From assembly GCA_013695975.1 (NCBI GenBank), contig JACCZL010000382.1, positions 1 through 21,571 on the forward strand: a stretch of DNA of 21,571 nt, given 5' to 3'. Shown here piece by piece: positions 14,045 to 20,753 of this stretch (within the stretch, counting starts at the first letter, position 1; each line of letters opens with the position of its first letter). Position numbers and translations under genes: made by a program. The notes beneath the pieces were generated by a model. That model was not told the DNA's origin. It was given only the letters and a program-made list of their open reading frames with translations, and did not search any database. This DNA comes from Chloroflexota bacterium. GTDB taxonomy: Bacteria > Chloroflexota > UBA6077 > JACCZL01.

Positions 14045-14817
14045 CGGAGATCGCTGCCCGCGTCGATCGGCTGTCGAAGCGGTTTCTGGTCTTCAGGGCA
14101 CGGAGCACAGCCCTGCGCGCACTGCGGGCGGCATTGCGGGGCGATTCGCTCAAGCGAGAGCACTGGGTCTTGCGGGACATCACCTTCGAGATCGATCGGG
14201 GGGAGAAGCTCGCGCTGCTCGGCAAGAACGGCTCCGGCAAGACGACCCTGCTCAGGATCCTGACCGGCATCTACCGTCAGACGTCGGGGACGCTCGTCAT
14301 GCGCGGGACCCCGCGGGCCCTCTTGAGCTGTGAGGCCGGCTTCGTCCGAGAGCTGCCGGTGGTTGACAACCTGTACCTGTTCGGCGCAATCCACGGGATC
14401 GGTCGCCGCGTCCTCGAGCCCCGGGAGCGAGCGGTGCTCGAGGCGGCGGGGCTCGAGCAGCTTGCCTACGCCCCCCTCCGGGAGCTTTCCACGGGGCAGG
14501 TGCGGCGACTGGCGCTGAGCGTCTTCTCCTACGTGGCGAGCGATTTCGTCGTGTTCGACGAAGTCCTGGCGAACGTCGACCGTGGCTTCGTGCGACAGAG
14601 CGAGCTTTTCCGCTCGCTGGCCGCCGCGGACAAGACGGTGGTCATGACCTCGCACGACGCGTCGTTCCTCAGGGAGTACTGCCGGACGGCGCTGTGGCTG
14701 GAGGGTGGGCGGATCCGGGCGCTCGGCCCGATCGACGAGGTGATCGACGACTACGAGCGCTCCTTTGATCCCGCCGAGGAGCCGCTCCCCCCGCCGACCG
14801 TGGCCGGGCGTCGATGA
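14041..14817 (+). CDS. ABC transporter ATP-binding protein, polysaccharide-export (Wzt/TagH) type
   Basis: Energises the preceding permease on the cytoplasmic side. The protein is 258 residues. Walker A is GKNGSGKT (61-68), the signature is LSTGQ (149-153), Walker B is FVVFDE (169-174), and the switch His205 is in TSHD. ALLSCEAGFVRELPVVDNLYL corresponds, in two halves around 93-113, to the LLELGAGF-type segment that separates Wzt/TagH ATPases from importer ATPases. The C-terminal carbohydrate-binding domain of some O-antigen Wzt proteins is absent. The start is TTG 14041, overlapping the permease stop, with GGAG at 14032-14035 as ribosome-binding site. The stop overlaps the next start (ATGA). 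The cargo is not shown by sequence; the downstream glycosyltransferases suggest a glycan or glycosylated product. Confidence 0.92.
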   Translation: MTEIAARVDRLSKRFLVFRARSTALRALRAALRGDSLKREHWVLRDITFEIDRGEKLALLGKNGSGKTTLLRILTGIYRQTSGTLVMRGTPRALLSCEAGFVRELPVVDNLYLFGAIHGIGRRVLEPRERAVLEAAGLEQLAYAPLRELSTGQVRRLALSVFSYVASDFVVFDEVLANVDRGFVRQSELFRSLAAADKTVVMTSHDASFLREYCRTALWLEGGRIRALGPIDEVIDDYERSFDPAEEPLPPPTVAGRR

Positions 14818-15938
14818 CCGGCCCGTCCGTGGCGCCGGCCGCGACGACGGCGGATCGAAACCTGGCGCTCCTCCGCGCGGTCGTCAAGGAGGACGTCGCC
14901 GCTTTGGACCGAGCGCTACAGGGACCCGACCCGGACCTGCCGGCCTTTTTGGACTTCGCCGATCAGCACCGACTGTTGGGCTACGTGTATCGTGCCCTCC
15001 AGCGGCTGGGGAGTCTAGGAACGCTGCCGCCCCGATCGCGCGAGCGGGCGAAGCTGGCCTACCTTCGGCAGTGGCAGAAGAACGAGCGCCTGGCGCGCGA
15101 GCTGGCACGTTTGTCCGAGCTGTTCGAGCGCCAGGGGGTGGACGTCCTGTGGCTCAAGGGCCCGCTCCTGGCGCAGCGCTTCCACGGCGATGTCGGCGCC
15201 CGCTCGATCGCCGACCTGGACGTGCTGGTGAAGGGCGGCCGAGACCTCGAACACGTCGAGCGCCTGCTGCTCGCGGACGGCTACGCCCGGGCCTACGGCC
15301 TCCTCTTCGGCCGTCGGCTGAGCCGCGCGTTCACGCATCACTTCAGCTACCGAAGCGGGGACGTTGTGGTCGAGGTGCATTGGGTTCTCCAGCGCCACTT
15401 CACCTTCGGCATCGACTACGCTCGCGTCTGGCGCGACGCGGTCCAGATGAGCTTCCGAGGTCGAGCCTGTCGAGCGACGTCCGACGAGTACGAGCTGGTG
15501 TTGCAGATACTGAGCGCGCTCACCGACTTGCAGGTGGGCACGCTCCTGCTCAAGCCGTTTATCGACATGTACAAGATCGTGCGGATCCTCGAGCAGGATG
15601 GCGACTGGGACGGGTTCTTCGCCCGGCGGAGACGGGAAGGCCTGTTTACGTGCTCGGCATATTTCCTGGGACTGCTCCTGGATACGTTGGACTGCGCCGG
15701 CGAGTTGCCCACCCTCGCCGCGTGCTTGTGCAAGACGAATGTGTATTCGCCGCCCGGGAACGCCGAGGGACTGCAGTATGCGCTGCACGGCGGCCGGCTC
15801 GACGCGCGCCAGAAGCTGGCGGCGCTGCGCCTCTACCAGACCTCATTGGGAGCGGCGCTCGCGTGGTGGGCGCTGTCGCTGCCCTTCAGGCTGGCGGTCT
15901 ACCAGGAGGACCGCGGGAATCTGTTCCGGCGAGCTTAA
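14814..15938 (+). CDS. Nucleotidyltransferase-family protein (NTP_transf_5-like)
   Basis: A 374-residue cytoplasmic protein of the family usually labelled uncharacterised nucleotidyltransferase. Hallmarks are VLWLKGPLLA (111-120), HGDVGARSIADLDVLV (124-139) with the metal-binding pair Asp134/Asp136, and VVVEVHWVLQRHF further on. The C-terminal half is helical with no recognisable motif. Members occur beside PqqD-like and HPr-kinase-like genes in peptide-modification loci. In the pseudomycoidin lasso-peptide cluster the homologue is reported to add sugar to a phosphorylated peptide, so sugar or nucleotide transfer is possible here. The start ATG overlaps the ATPase stop (ATGA). The 106-nt gap after it contains only a weak possible promoter. 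The substrate is unknown. Confidence 0.85.
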   Translation: MTGPSVAPAATTADRNLALLRAVVKEDVAALDRALQGPDPDLPAFLDFADQHRLLGYVYRALQRLGSLGTLPPRSRERAKLAYLRQWQKNERLARELARLSELFERQGVDVLWLKGPLLAQRFHGDVGARSIADLDVLVKGGRDLEHVERLLLADGYARAYGLLFGRRLSRAFTHHFSYRSGDVVVEVHWVLQRHFTFGIDYARVWRDAVQMSFRGRACRATSDEYELVLQILSALTDLQVGTLLLKPFIDMYKIVRILEQDGDWDGFFARRRREGLFTCSAYFLGLLLDTLDCAGELPTLAACLCKTNVYSPPGNAEGLQYALHGGRLDARQKLAALRLYQTSLGAALAWWALSLPFRLAVYQEDRGNLFRRA

Positions 15939-15958
15939 CGGCGGAGCGGAAGGTATTC

Positions 15959-15988
15959 TTCACGTTCGCGTCGAGTGTCTGCTACAAC
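15959..15988 (+). promoter_or_regulatory. Possible internal promoter before the PqqD-like gene
   Basis: TTCACG (15959-15964) and TACAAC (15983-15988) are 18 bp apart, each matching 4 of 6 consensus positions. A TGC precedes the -10, giving an extended -10. It lies in the longest gap of the locus (15939-16044) and could allow separate control of the PqqD-like gene. The evidence is weak. Confidence 0.28.
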
Positions 15989-16030
15989 TGGTCGTTCGAG
16001 AGCAAACCCATCCGGCCCCAACTCGCACAA

Positions 16031-16037
16031 GGGGAGG
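16031..16037 (+). promoter_or_regulatory. Ribosome-binding site of the PqqD-like gene
   Basis: GGGGAGG lies 7 nt before GTG 16045. The frame is open far upstream (to about 15598) across the 3' end of the nucleotidyltransferase gene, so this site decides the start. Confidence 0.65.
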
Positions 16038-16044
16038 TCGTCCT

Positions 16045-16497
16045 GTGTTGACGCCGAGCAGCCGACTGTGTCCGAACGAGGCGGAGGTCGCCGCTAAGGT
16101 AATGGATGGCGAGGCGATCCTCATCAACCTGTCCAACGGGATCTACTACAGCATGGACGAGGTGGGTGGGTTCATCTGGGAGCGGATCGCCGCGGGGCAC
16201 AGCCTCGGGGACGTCGCCTCGGCGGTTGCCCGGTCGTACAACGTCCCGCCAGAGCGGGCGCGGGGCGACGTCGAGCGGATCGCGGCGGAGCTGCTCAAAG
16301 AGAGCCTGGTGCTGGTCGCCGACTCGGACGCGCCGGCCGGGGCAGCCCCGCCGGAGGCGGCGGAGCAGGGTGCGCCGTACGCCACGCCAGAGCTGCAGAA
16401 GTACAGCGACATGGCCGACCTGCTGGCGCTGGACCCGCCGATGCCCGGGGTGATGGACTTCCCCTGGCAGGAACCGTCCGGTAAGGCGTCCGGTTAG
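16045..16497 (+). CDS. PqqD-like (RRE-type) protein with a leader-like C-terminal tail
   Basis: A 150-residue protein. Residues about 5-92 form a PqqD-like winged-helix domain: a beta hairpin around GEAILINLSNGIYYSMD, then GGFIWERIAAG, then a helix pair with SYNVPPERARGDVERIAAELL. Such domains bind leader peptides of ribosomally made, modified peptides and present them to enzymes. A Pro/Ala/Glu-rich linker (93-110) leads to a tail with YATPEL (Tyr112, Pro115, Leu117), matching the YxxPxL motif bound by RRE domains in lasso leaders, then QKYSDMADLLALDPPMPGV and an end rich in Gly, Ser, Pro and Lys. The tail could be an in-cis ligand, a fused substrate, or only a conserved appendage. I recall similar DM-x-DLL-x-LDP tails on other PqqD-family proteins but cannot check. 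GTG 16045 is fixed by GGGGAGG. Confidence 0.85.
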   Translation: MLTPSSRLCPNEAEVAAKVMDGEAILINLSNGIYYSMDEVGGFIWERIAAGHSLGDVASAVARSYNVPPERARGDVERIAAELLKESLVLVADSDAPAGAAPPEAAEQGAPYATPELQKYSDMADLLALDPPMPGVMDFPWQEPSGKASG

Positions 16498-16508
16498 GCG
16501 GTGTCTAG

Positions 16509-17648
16509 GTGAACGACGCAGCCGCGGTGGTCGAAGCGGGGGCCGTGTTGCGCGACGCGTATCTGGCGGAATCCGATCCCGCGACCGGCTTCCGACAGGC
16601 GCGGGCGACCGTCGAGGAGGCGATGCGCGCCCATCCGAGGGTCGTCTCGGAAACGTTCTACCGCTTCACGGGTCGGTGCGTCCGGATGCGCATCGTGGGA
16701 GAGCGGCTCGCGGAACGGGTCACCGCCCCATTCGCCCATCTGCGTGTTGGAGAGCAGCCCCCGGCGGAGGTCGAGCTGTCGATTGATCTGTGGAGTGAGT
16801 GTGAAACGGGTGTGCCGTGTCCGGTGCGGAGGCAGCTGGGCGACGTCAAGGCGACGTGGGAGGTCGCCCACGGCTCGCTGACCGTCGCTCCGGGCGGCCG
16901 CTTCCTCCGCTTCGCGCGCCTCCACTCGCGATCCTGGTTCGACCGAACGACCGGCCAGATCGTGGGCTGGCGAGCGTGCGGGACGGTGCTCCCGACCGCG
17001 GAGCGCGCCAAGCCGATGCTCCCGCTGTTGTCGATCTGGTGCAGCGACCGCGACGTCCACCTGGCCCACGCGGGGCTGGTCGCGCTGCACGGTCAAGGTG
17101 TCCTCATCGCCGGCCCCAGCGGAGCTGGCAAGTCCACCACCACGCTTGCCTGCCTGCTGGCCGGATTCGATTACCTGGGTGACGACTACACCGGCTTGGA
17201 AGAGCTCGGAGACGGCTCGTTCGTGGGTCATGCCGTCTACAGCACCGCGCGCTTGCAGCCCCACCAGGTCGCGCGACTGCCGTTGCTGGCCGAGGCCGCC
17301 ATCGAGAGCGAGGACCCTTACGACCAGAAGTACCTCCTTCCGGTCTTTCAGGTCTCGCCGCAGCTCCTCCGACGTGCCGTGGCGATCCGCGCCATCGCAC
17401 TCCCACGCGTCGTCGGGAGCCCAGAGCCACGGCTGCGCCCGGCCTCGAAGGGTCAGGCCTTCCTGCGCCTCGCGCCGAGCTCGCTCGCGATGCTGCTGAG
17501 CCCGGGGACGCGCGGGCTGGACCGGCTGGCGCGTTTGGTCGAGCGGGTACCGAGCTACTGGTTGGACCTGGGAGACGACGTCGCCCCGATCCCCTCGCTC
17601 GTCGAGCAGATCGTGACAGGGGCGAGAGCCTCTGGAGCCGCGGGCTGA
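16509..17648 (+). CDS. HPr-kinase-like P-loop protein
   Basis: A 379-residue soluble protein. The C-terminal half has the HprK-type ATP-binding core: HLAHAGLVALHGQGVLIAG, Walker A GPSGAGKST (202-210), and DYLGDDYTGLE (221-231) with the acidic pair Asp225/Asp226. The N-terminal half (1-180) is beta-rich and matches no HPr-binding domain I know. Proteins of this kind sit next to PqqD-like genes; in paeninodin-type lasso clusters the homologue phosphorylates a serine of the precursor peptide. No HPr or sugar phosphotransferase gene is nearby, so a peptide or carrier kinase is a better guess than catabolite control. The start GTG 16509 is 11 nt after the PqqD-like stop and has no strong ribosome-binding site. 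A later start is possible since family similarity begins near residue 48. Confidence 0.82.
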   Translation: MNDAAAVVEAGAVLRDAYLAESDPATGFRQARATVEEAMRAHPRVVSETFYRFTGRCVRMRIVGERLAERVTAPFAHLRVGEQPPAEVELSIDLWSECETGVPCPVRRQLGDVKATWEVAHGSLTVAPGGRFLRFARLHSRSWFDRTTGQIVGWRACGTVLPTAERAKPMLPLLSIWCSDRDVHLAHAGLVALHGQGVLIAGPSGAGKSTTTLACLLAGFDYLGDDYTGLEELGDGSFVGHAVYSTARLQPHQVARLPLLAEAAIESEDPYDQKYLLPVFQVSPQLLRRAVAIRAIALPRVVGSPEPRLRPASKGQAFLRLAPSSLAMLLSPGTRGLDRLARLVERVPSYWLDLGDDVAPIPSLVEQIVTGARASGAAG

Positions 17649-17651
17649 CCG

Positions 17652-18782
17652 GTGCGTGTCCTATTCTGGTCGGAGACCTTCTATCCCGAGATTGGCGGGG
17701 TCGAGGTCCTTGCGACGAAGCTGCTCGCCGCCTTGCGAGACCGTGGCTACGAGCTCGTCGTGGTCGCCCGCGAGGAGCGGCAGAATCTTCCCACGGTGTC
17801 GGAGTACGACGGCATCCCCGTGCATCGGTTCCCGTTCCGGCAGGCGCTCCAGGCGCGGGACGTCGATCTGGTGATGGACATTCGGCGGCAACTGTCCAAG
17901 CTCGCAGGCGCCTTCCGACCCGATCTCGTCCACCTTTACTTCTCGGGCCCGAGCTTGATCTTCCTTCGGCACGTCACCAGGATGCACCGCGCGCCGCTCC
18001 TGATCAGCTTGCACAACACCTATGAATCCGTCGAGCCGAATACGGCGCTCGGGTCAGCGCTCTGTTCGGCAAACTGGATCGTCGCGTGCTCGGCAACCGC
18101 GCTGACCGCCGTGCGACGATGCCTACCGGAGATCGTCCCCATCTCATGCAGCATCGTCAACGGCCTCGAGCTGCCGACCCTCCCGCCCGAGCCGCTGCCG
18201 TTCGCCGCGCCGCGCTTGCTCTGCCTGGGCCGTGTCGCCCCGCAGAAGGGGTTCGATATCGCCCTGACGGCGTTCGCCGGCCTGGTCGATCGGTTCCCGT
18301 CGACGCGCCTGATCGTCGCGGGCGATGGCCCCGACCTCGCCGGCTTACGGGAGCAGGCGGCCGGGTTGGGCATCGCCGACGTTGTCGACTTCATCGGCTG
18401 GGTCGCCCCGGATCAGGTGCCGGCGTTGATCAATCGGGCCACGCTGGTGCTGATGCCGTCGCGCTGGGAGGGACTCCCGCTGGTCGCGATACAGGCGGCC
18501 CAGATGGCGCGAGCGGTGGTGGGGACGCGGGTCGGCGGGCTGCCGGAGATTGTGGTCCACGGCGAGACCGGCTTGCTGGTCGATCAGGAAGACAGCCGGG
18601 CGCTGACCGAGGCGGTCGCCTCGTTGCTGGACCACCCGCAAACTGCGCGACAGATGGGTGAGGCAGCCCGCCGTCGGGCGAAGGAGCGGTTCGGGTGGGA
18701 GCGCTACGTGGGCGCGTACGACGGGCTCTACCGTCAATTGGTGGGGTCGAGCGCCCGGGAAGGGGCACGATCGCGCCGATGA
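17652..18782 (+). CDS. Glycosyltransferase family 4 (first of three paralogues)
   Basis: A 376-residue GT-B-fold glycosyltransferase, probably retaining and using a nucleotide-sugar donor in the cytoplasm. The N-terminal acceptor domain starts MRVLFWSETFYPEIGGVEVL, with the Gly-Gly loop of GT4 enzymes. The donor domain has LLCLGRVAPQKGFD, VAGDGPDL and the sugar-nucleotide motif region SRWEGLPLVAIQAAQM, then VGGLPEIVVHGETGLLV. The usual E-x7-E motif reads E-x7-Q here. The start is GTG, 3 nt after the kinase-like stop. The ATG of the next gene overlaps its stop (ATGA). The sugar and acceptor cannot be told from sequence. Confidence 0.92.
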   Translation: MRVLFWSETFYPEIGGVEVLATKLLAALRDRGYELVVVAREERQNLPTVSEYDGIPVHRFPFRQALQARDVDLVMDIRRQLSKLAGAFRPDLVHLYFSGPSLIFLRHVTRMHRAPLLISLHNTYESVEPNTALGSALCSANWIVACSATALTAVRRCLPEIVPISCSIVNGLELPTLPPEPLPFAAPRLLCLGRVAPQKGFDIALTAFAGLVDRFPSTRLIVAGDGPDLAGLREQAAGLGIADVVDFIGWVAPDQVPALINRATLVLMPSRWEGLPLVAIQAAQMARAVVGTRVGGLPEIVVHGETGLLVDQEDSRALTEAVASLLDHPQTARQMGEAARRRAKERFGWERYVGAYDGLYRQLVGSSAREGARSRR

Positions 18783-19522
18783 CGACGCCGCTGGTCAGTT
18801 GCATCGTTCCCGTCTTCAACGGTGAGCGGTATCTGGGTGAGGCGCTCGACAGCATCCTCGCCCAGACCTACTGCCCGCTGGAGGTGGCCGTCGTCGACGA
18901 CGGCTCGACCGACGGGACGGCGGCGGTGGTCGCGAGCTATGGCGACCGCGTCTCTTACCTCCGGCAGCCGAACGCCGGGCCGGCCGCCGCGCGGAACCGA
19001 GGTCTGGGCGCGGCGCGGGGCGAGCTGATCGCCTTCCTCGACGCGGACGACCTATGGCATTCGGAGAAGCTGGCGCGGCAGATGGCCCGCTTCGAGGCAC
19101 GCCCGGAGCTCGACTTCTGCGTCGCGCACGTGCAGAATTTCTGGGTTTCGGAGCTCCGCGAAGAGGGGGAGCGTTTTCGAAACGATCGCCGCGGGCAACC
19201 CCTGCCGGGGTACTGCTGCGATGCCCTGGTCGCCAGACGCGTGCTCTTCGAGAAGGTTGGCCTCTTCGACCCTGGCTTGCCGCACGCAGAGTACACCGAC
19301 TGGTTCGTTCGCGCGGCCGAGCACGGCGCCATCTCGGAGCTGCTGCCGGAGGTCCTCGTGTATCGTCGCATGCACCAGACGAACCTCAGCCGTAGCCAAG
19401 CGGCCGCCAGTCGCGAGCAGTACTTGCGCTTCCTCAAGGCATCGCTGGATCGCCGGCGCGGTCGGAATGCGGCGGCCGGTCCGCCGGCCGCCCTCGACGG
19501 CGGGCCGAGATGCGTAGGATGA
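18779..19522 (+). CDS. Glycosyltransferase family 2
   Basis: A GT-A-fold enzyme, probably inverting. From ATG 18779 it is 247 residues. It begins MTTPLVSCIVPVFNGERYLG and has VVDDGSTDGT (38-47, nucleotide binding), NAGPAAARNRGL and the metal-binding FLDADDLW (86-93, DxD at 88-90). FEKVGLFDPGLPHAEYTDWFVRA (in two halves) carries the ED-like acidic catalytic region, with Glu-Tyr-Thr-Asp. No transmembrane helix is seen. It overlaps the preceding GT4 stop by 4 nt. An upstream in-frame start at 18695 would only extend into that gene. The acceptor is unknown. Confidence 0.92.
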   Translation: MTTPLVSCIVPVFNGERYLGEALDSILAQTYCPLEVAVVDDGSTDGTAAVVASYGDRVSYLRQPNAGPAAARNRGLGAARGELIAFLDADDLWHSEKLARQMARFEARPELDFCVAHVQNFWVSELREEGERFRNDRRGQPLPGYCCDALVARRVLFEKVGLFDPGLPHAEYTDWFVRAAEHGAISELLPEVLVYRRMHQTNLSRSQAAASREQYLRFLKASLDRRRGRNAAAGPPAALDGGPRCVG

Positions 19523-19554
19523 GACGAGTTTCGTCCAAGGAAGCACGCTGAGAC

Positions 19555-20703
19555 GTGCGGATCTTGTTTTGGGCGGAGACCTTCTGGCCGACCATCGGTG
19601 GCGCTGAAGTCCTTGCCGGCAAGTTGCTGCGCTCCTTGCGTGAGCGCGGCCACGACTGTGTCGTCGTCGCGGAGAAATACCCCGACCACCTGGCCGAGCA
19701 AGAGGACTACGACGGGATTCCGGTCTACCGCTTGCCGTTCGGCCGCACGCTCGTCGGTGTGGGTCAGGAGCGCAGCCTTGATTCGCTGCTCCAGGTGCGC
19801 CGGGCGCTCGCCAGGCTCGGGGCGTGTTTCGAACCGGACATCGTCCACGCTTACTTCGTCGAGCGCCACGCCATTTTCCTCCAGCATACCGCCAGGGTCC
19901 AGGCGGCGCCGGTCCTGGCGACGCTGCATCACGTGCCCGACAGGTCGGGGGAATGTGACACGTCGATTCGAGCGACGCTGCGCTCGGCGGATTGGGTCGC
20001 CGCCTGCTCGGCCGCCGTCCTCGACGAGACGCGGCGACGAGTCCCGGAGATCGCTGCGCGGTCATCTGTAGTCTCCAACAGCCTCGAGCTGCCGACCGTC
20101 TTCCCGCGGCCACTGCCCTTCGACCCGCCGCGCTTGCTCTGCCTCGGGCGGATCGTCCAGGTCAAGGGATTCGACCTGGCCCTGGCCGCGTTCGCCATGC
20201 TGGCCGATCGCTACCCTCGGCTGCAGCTCGACATCGCGGGGGACGGACCGGCGCGCCCGGCGCTGAAGCGGCAGGCCGCTGAGCTAGGATTGGTCGGACG
20301 GGTCCGCTTCCTCGGCTGGGTCGATCCCGAGGGCGTGCCGGCGCTGCTGAACACGGCGACGATGGTGATCATGCCGTCGCGATGGGAGGAGCCATTCGGA
20401 CTCGTGGCGCTGCAGGCGGCCCAGATGGGGCGGCCGGTCGTGGCGACGCGGGTCGGTGGGCTGCCGGAGGTCGTCATGCATGGGCAGACCGGGTTGCTGG
20501 TAGACAAGGAGGATCCGCCGGCGCTCGCAGCGGCGATTGCCTCGCTCCTGAGCGACCCGCCGGCGGCGCGGTGGATCGGCGAGGCGGCGCGCCACCGGGC
20601 GCGGAACGTGTTCAACTGGGAACGTCACGTCGACGCCTATGACGCGCTCTACCGTGCGCTGGTCGCGGCCGGACTCAGCACGGCCACGGCGGCGCGTCGA
20701 TGA
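19555..20703 (+). CDS. Glycosyltransferase family 4 (second paralogue)
   Basis: A 382-residue GT-B enzyme. It starts MRILFWAETFWPTIGGAEVL and is clearly paralogous to its neighbours on both sides. The donor domain has LLCLGRIVQVKGFDLAL, IAGDGPARP, the motif SRWEEPFGLVALQAAQM (again E-x7-Q) and VGGLPEVVMHGQTGLLV. GTG 19555 follows AAGGAAG by about 11 nt. A 32-nt gap separates it from the GT2 gene. The stop at 20701-20703 overlaps an ATG that opens only a 14-codon frame (see findings). Substrates are unknown. A recent duplication with the third paralogue is suggested by near-identical nucleotides at the Gly-Gly loop. Confidence 0.92.
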   Translation: MRILFWAETFWPTIGGAEVLAGKLLRSLRERGHDCVVVAEKYPDHLAEQEDYDGIPVYRLPFGRTLVGVGQERSLDSLLQVRRALARLGACFEPDIVHAYFVERHAIFLQHTARVQAAPVLATLHHVPDRSGECDTSIRATLRSADWVAACSAAVLDETRRRVPEIAARSSVVSNSLELPTVFPRPLPFDPPRLLCLGRIVQVKGFDLALAAFAMLADRYPRLQLDIAGDGPARPALKRQAAELGLVGRVRFLGWVDPEGVPALLNTATMVIMPSRWEEPFGLVALQAAQMGRPVVATRVGGLPEVVMHGQTGLLVDKEDPPALAAAIASLLSDPPAARWIGEAARHRARNVFNWERHVDAYDALYRALVAAGLSTATAARR

Positions 20704-20753
20704 CCACGCCTCAGGGTGGTCGGGCGGATCCGGCGCGGGAGTAATGGTTGACG

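Noticed and set aside
14765..16051. Plus-strand frame of about 430 codons overlapping the nucleotidyltransferase gene and ending just before the PqqD-like gene
   Set aside because: Arg/Pro/Gly-rich shadow frame. Its end looks somewhat protein-like but has no start codon with a ribosome-binding site in the gap.
15975..16097. Small 40-codon frame from GTG 15975, considered as a separate precursor peptide for the PqqD-like protein
   Set aside because: No ribosome-binding site, overlaps the PqqD-like gene start, and has no leader motif such as YxxPxL.
16045..16497. Reading the PqqD-like gene as part of a PQQ biosynthesis cluster
   Set aside because: No pqqA, B, C or E in the window, and the neighbours are a kinase-like protein, a nucleotidyltransferase, glycosyltransferases and an exporter.
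16509..17648. Calling the P-loop protein a genuine HPr kinase/phosphorylase of carbon catabolite control
   Set aside because: The N-terminal half does not look like the HprK N-terminal domain and there is no HPr or phosphotransferase-system gene nearby.
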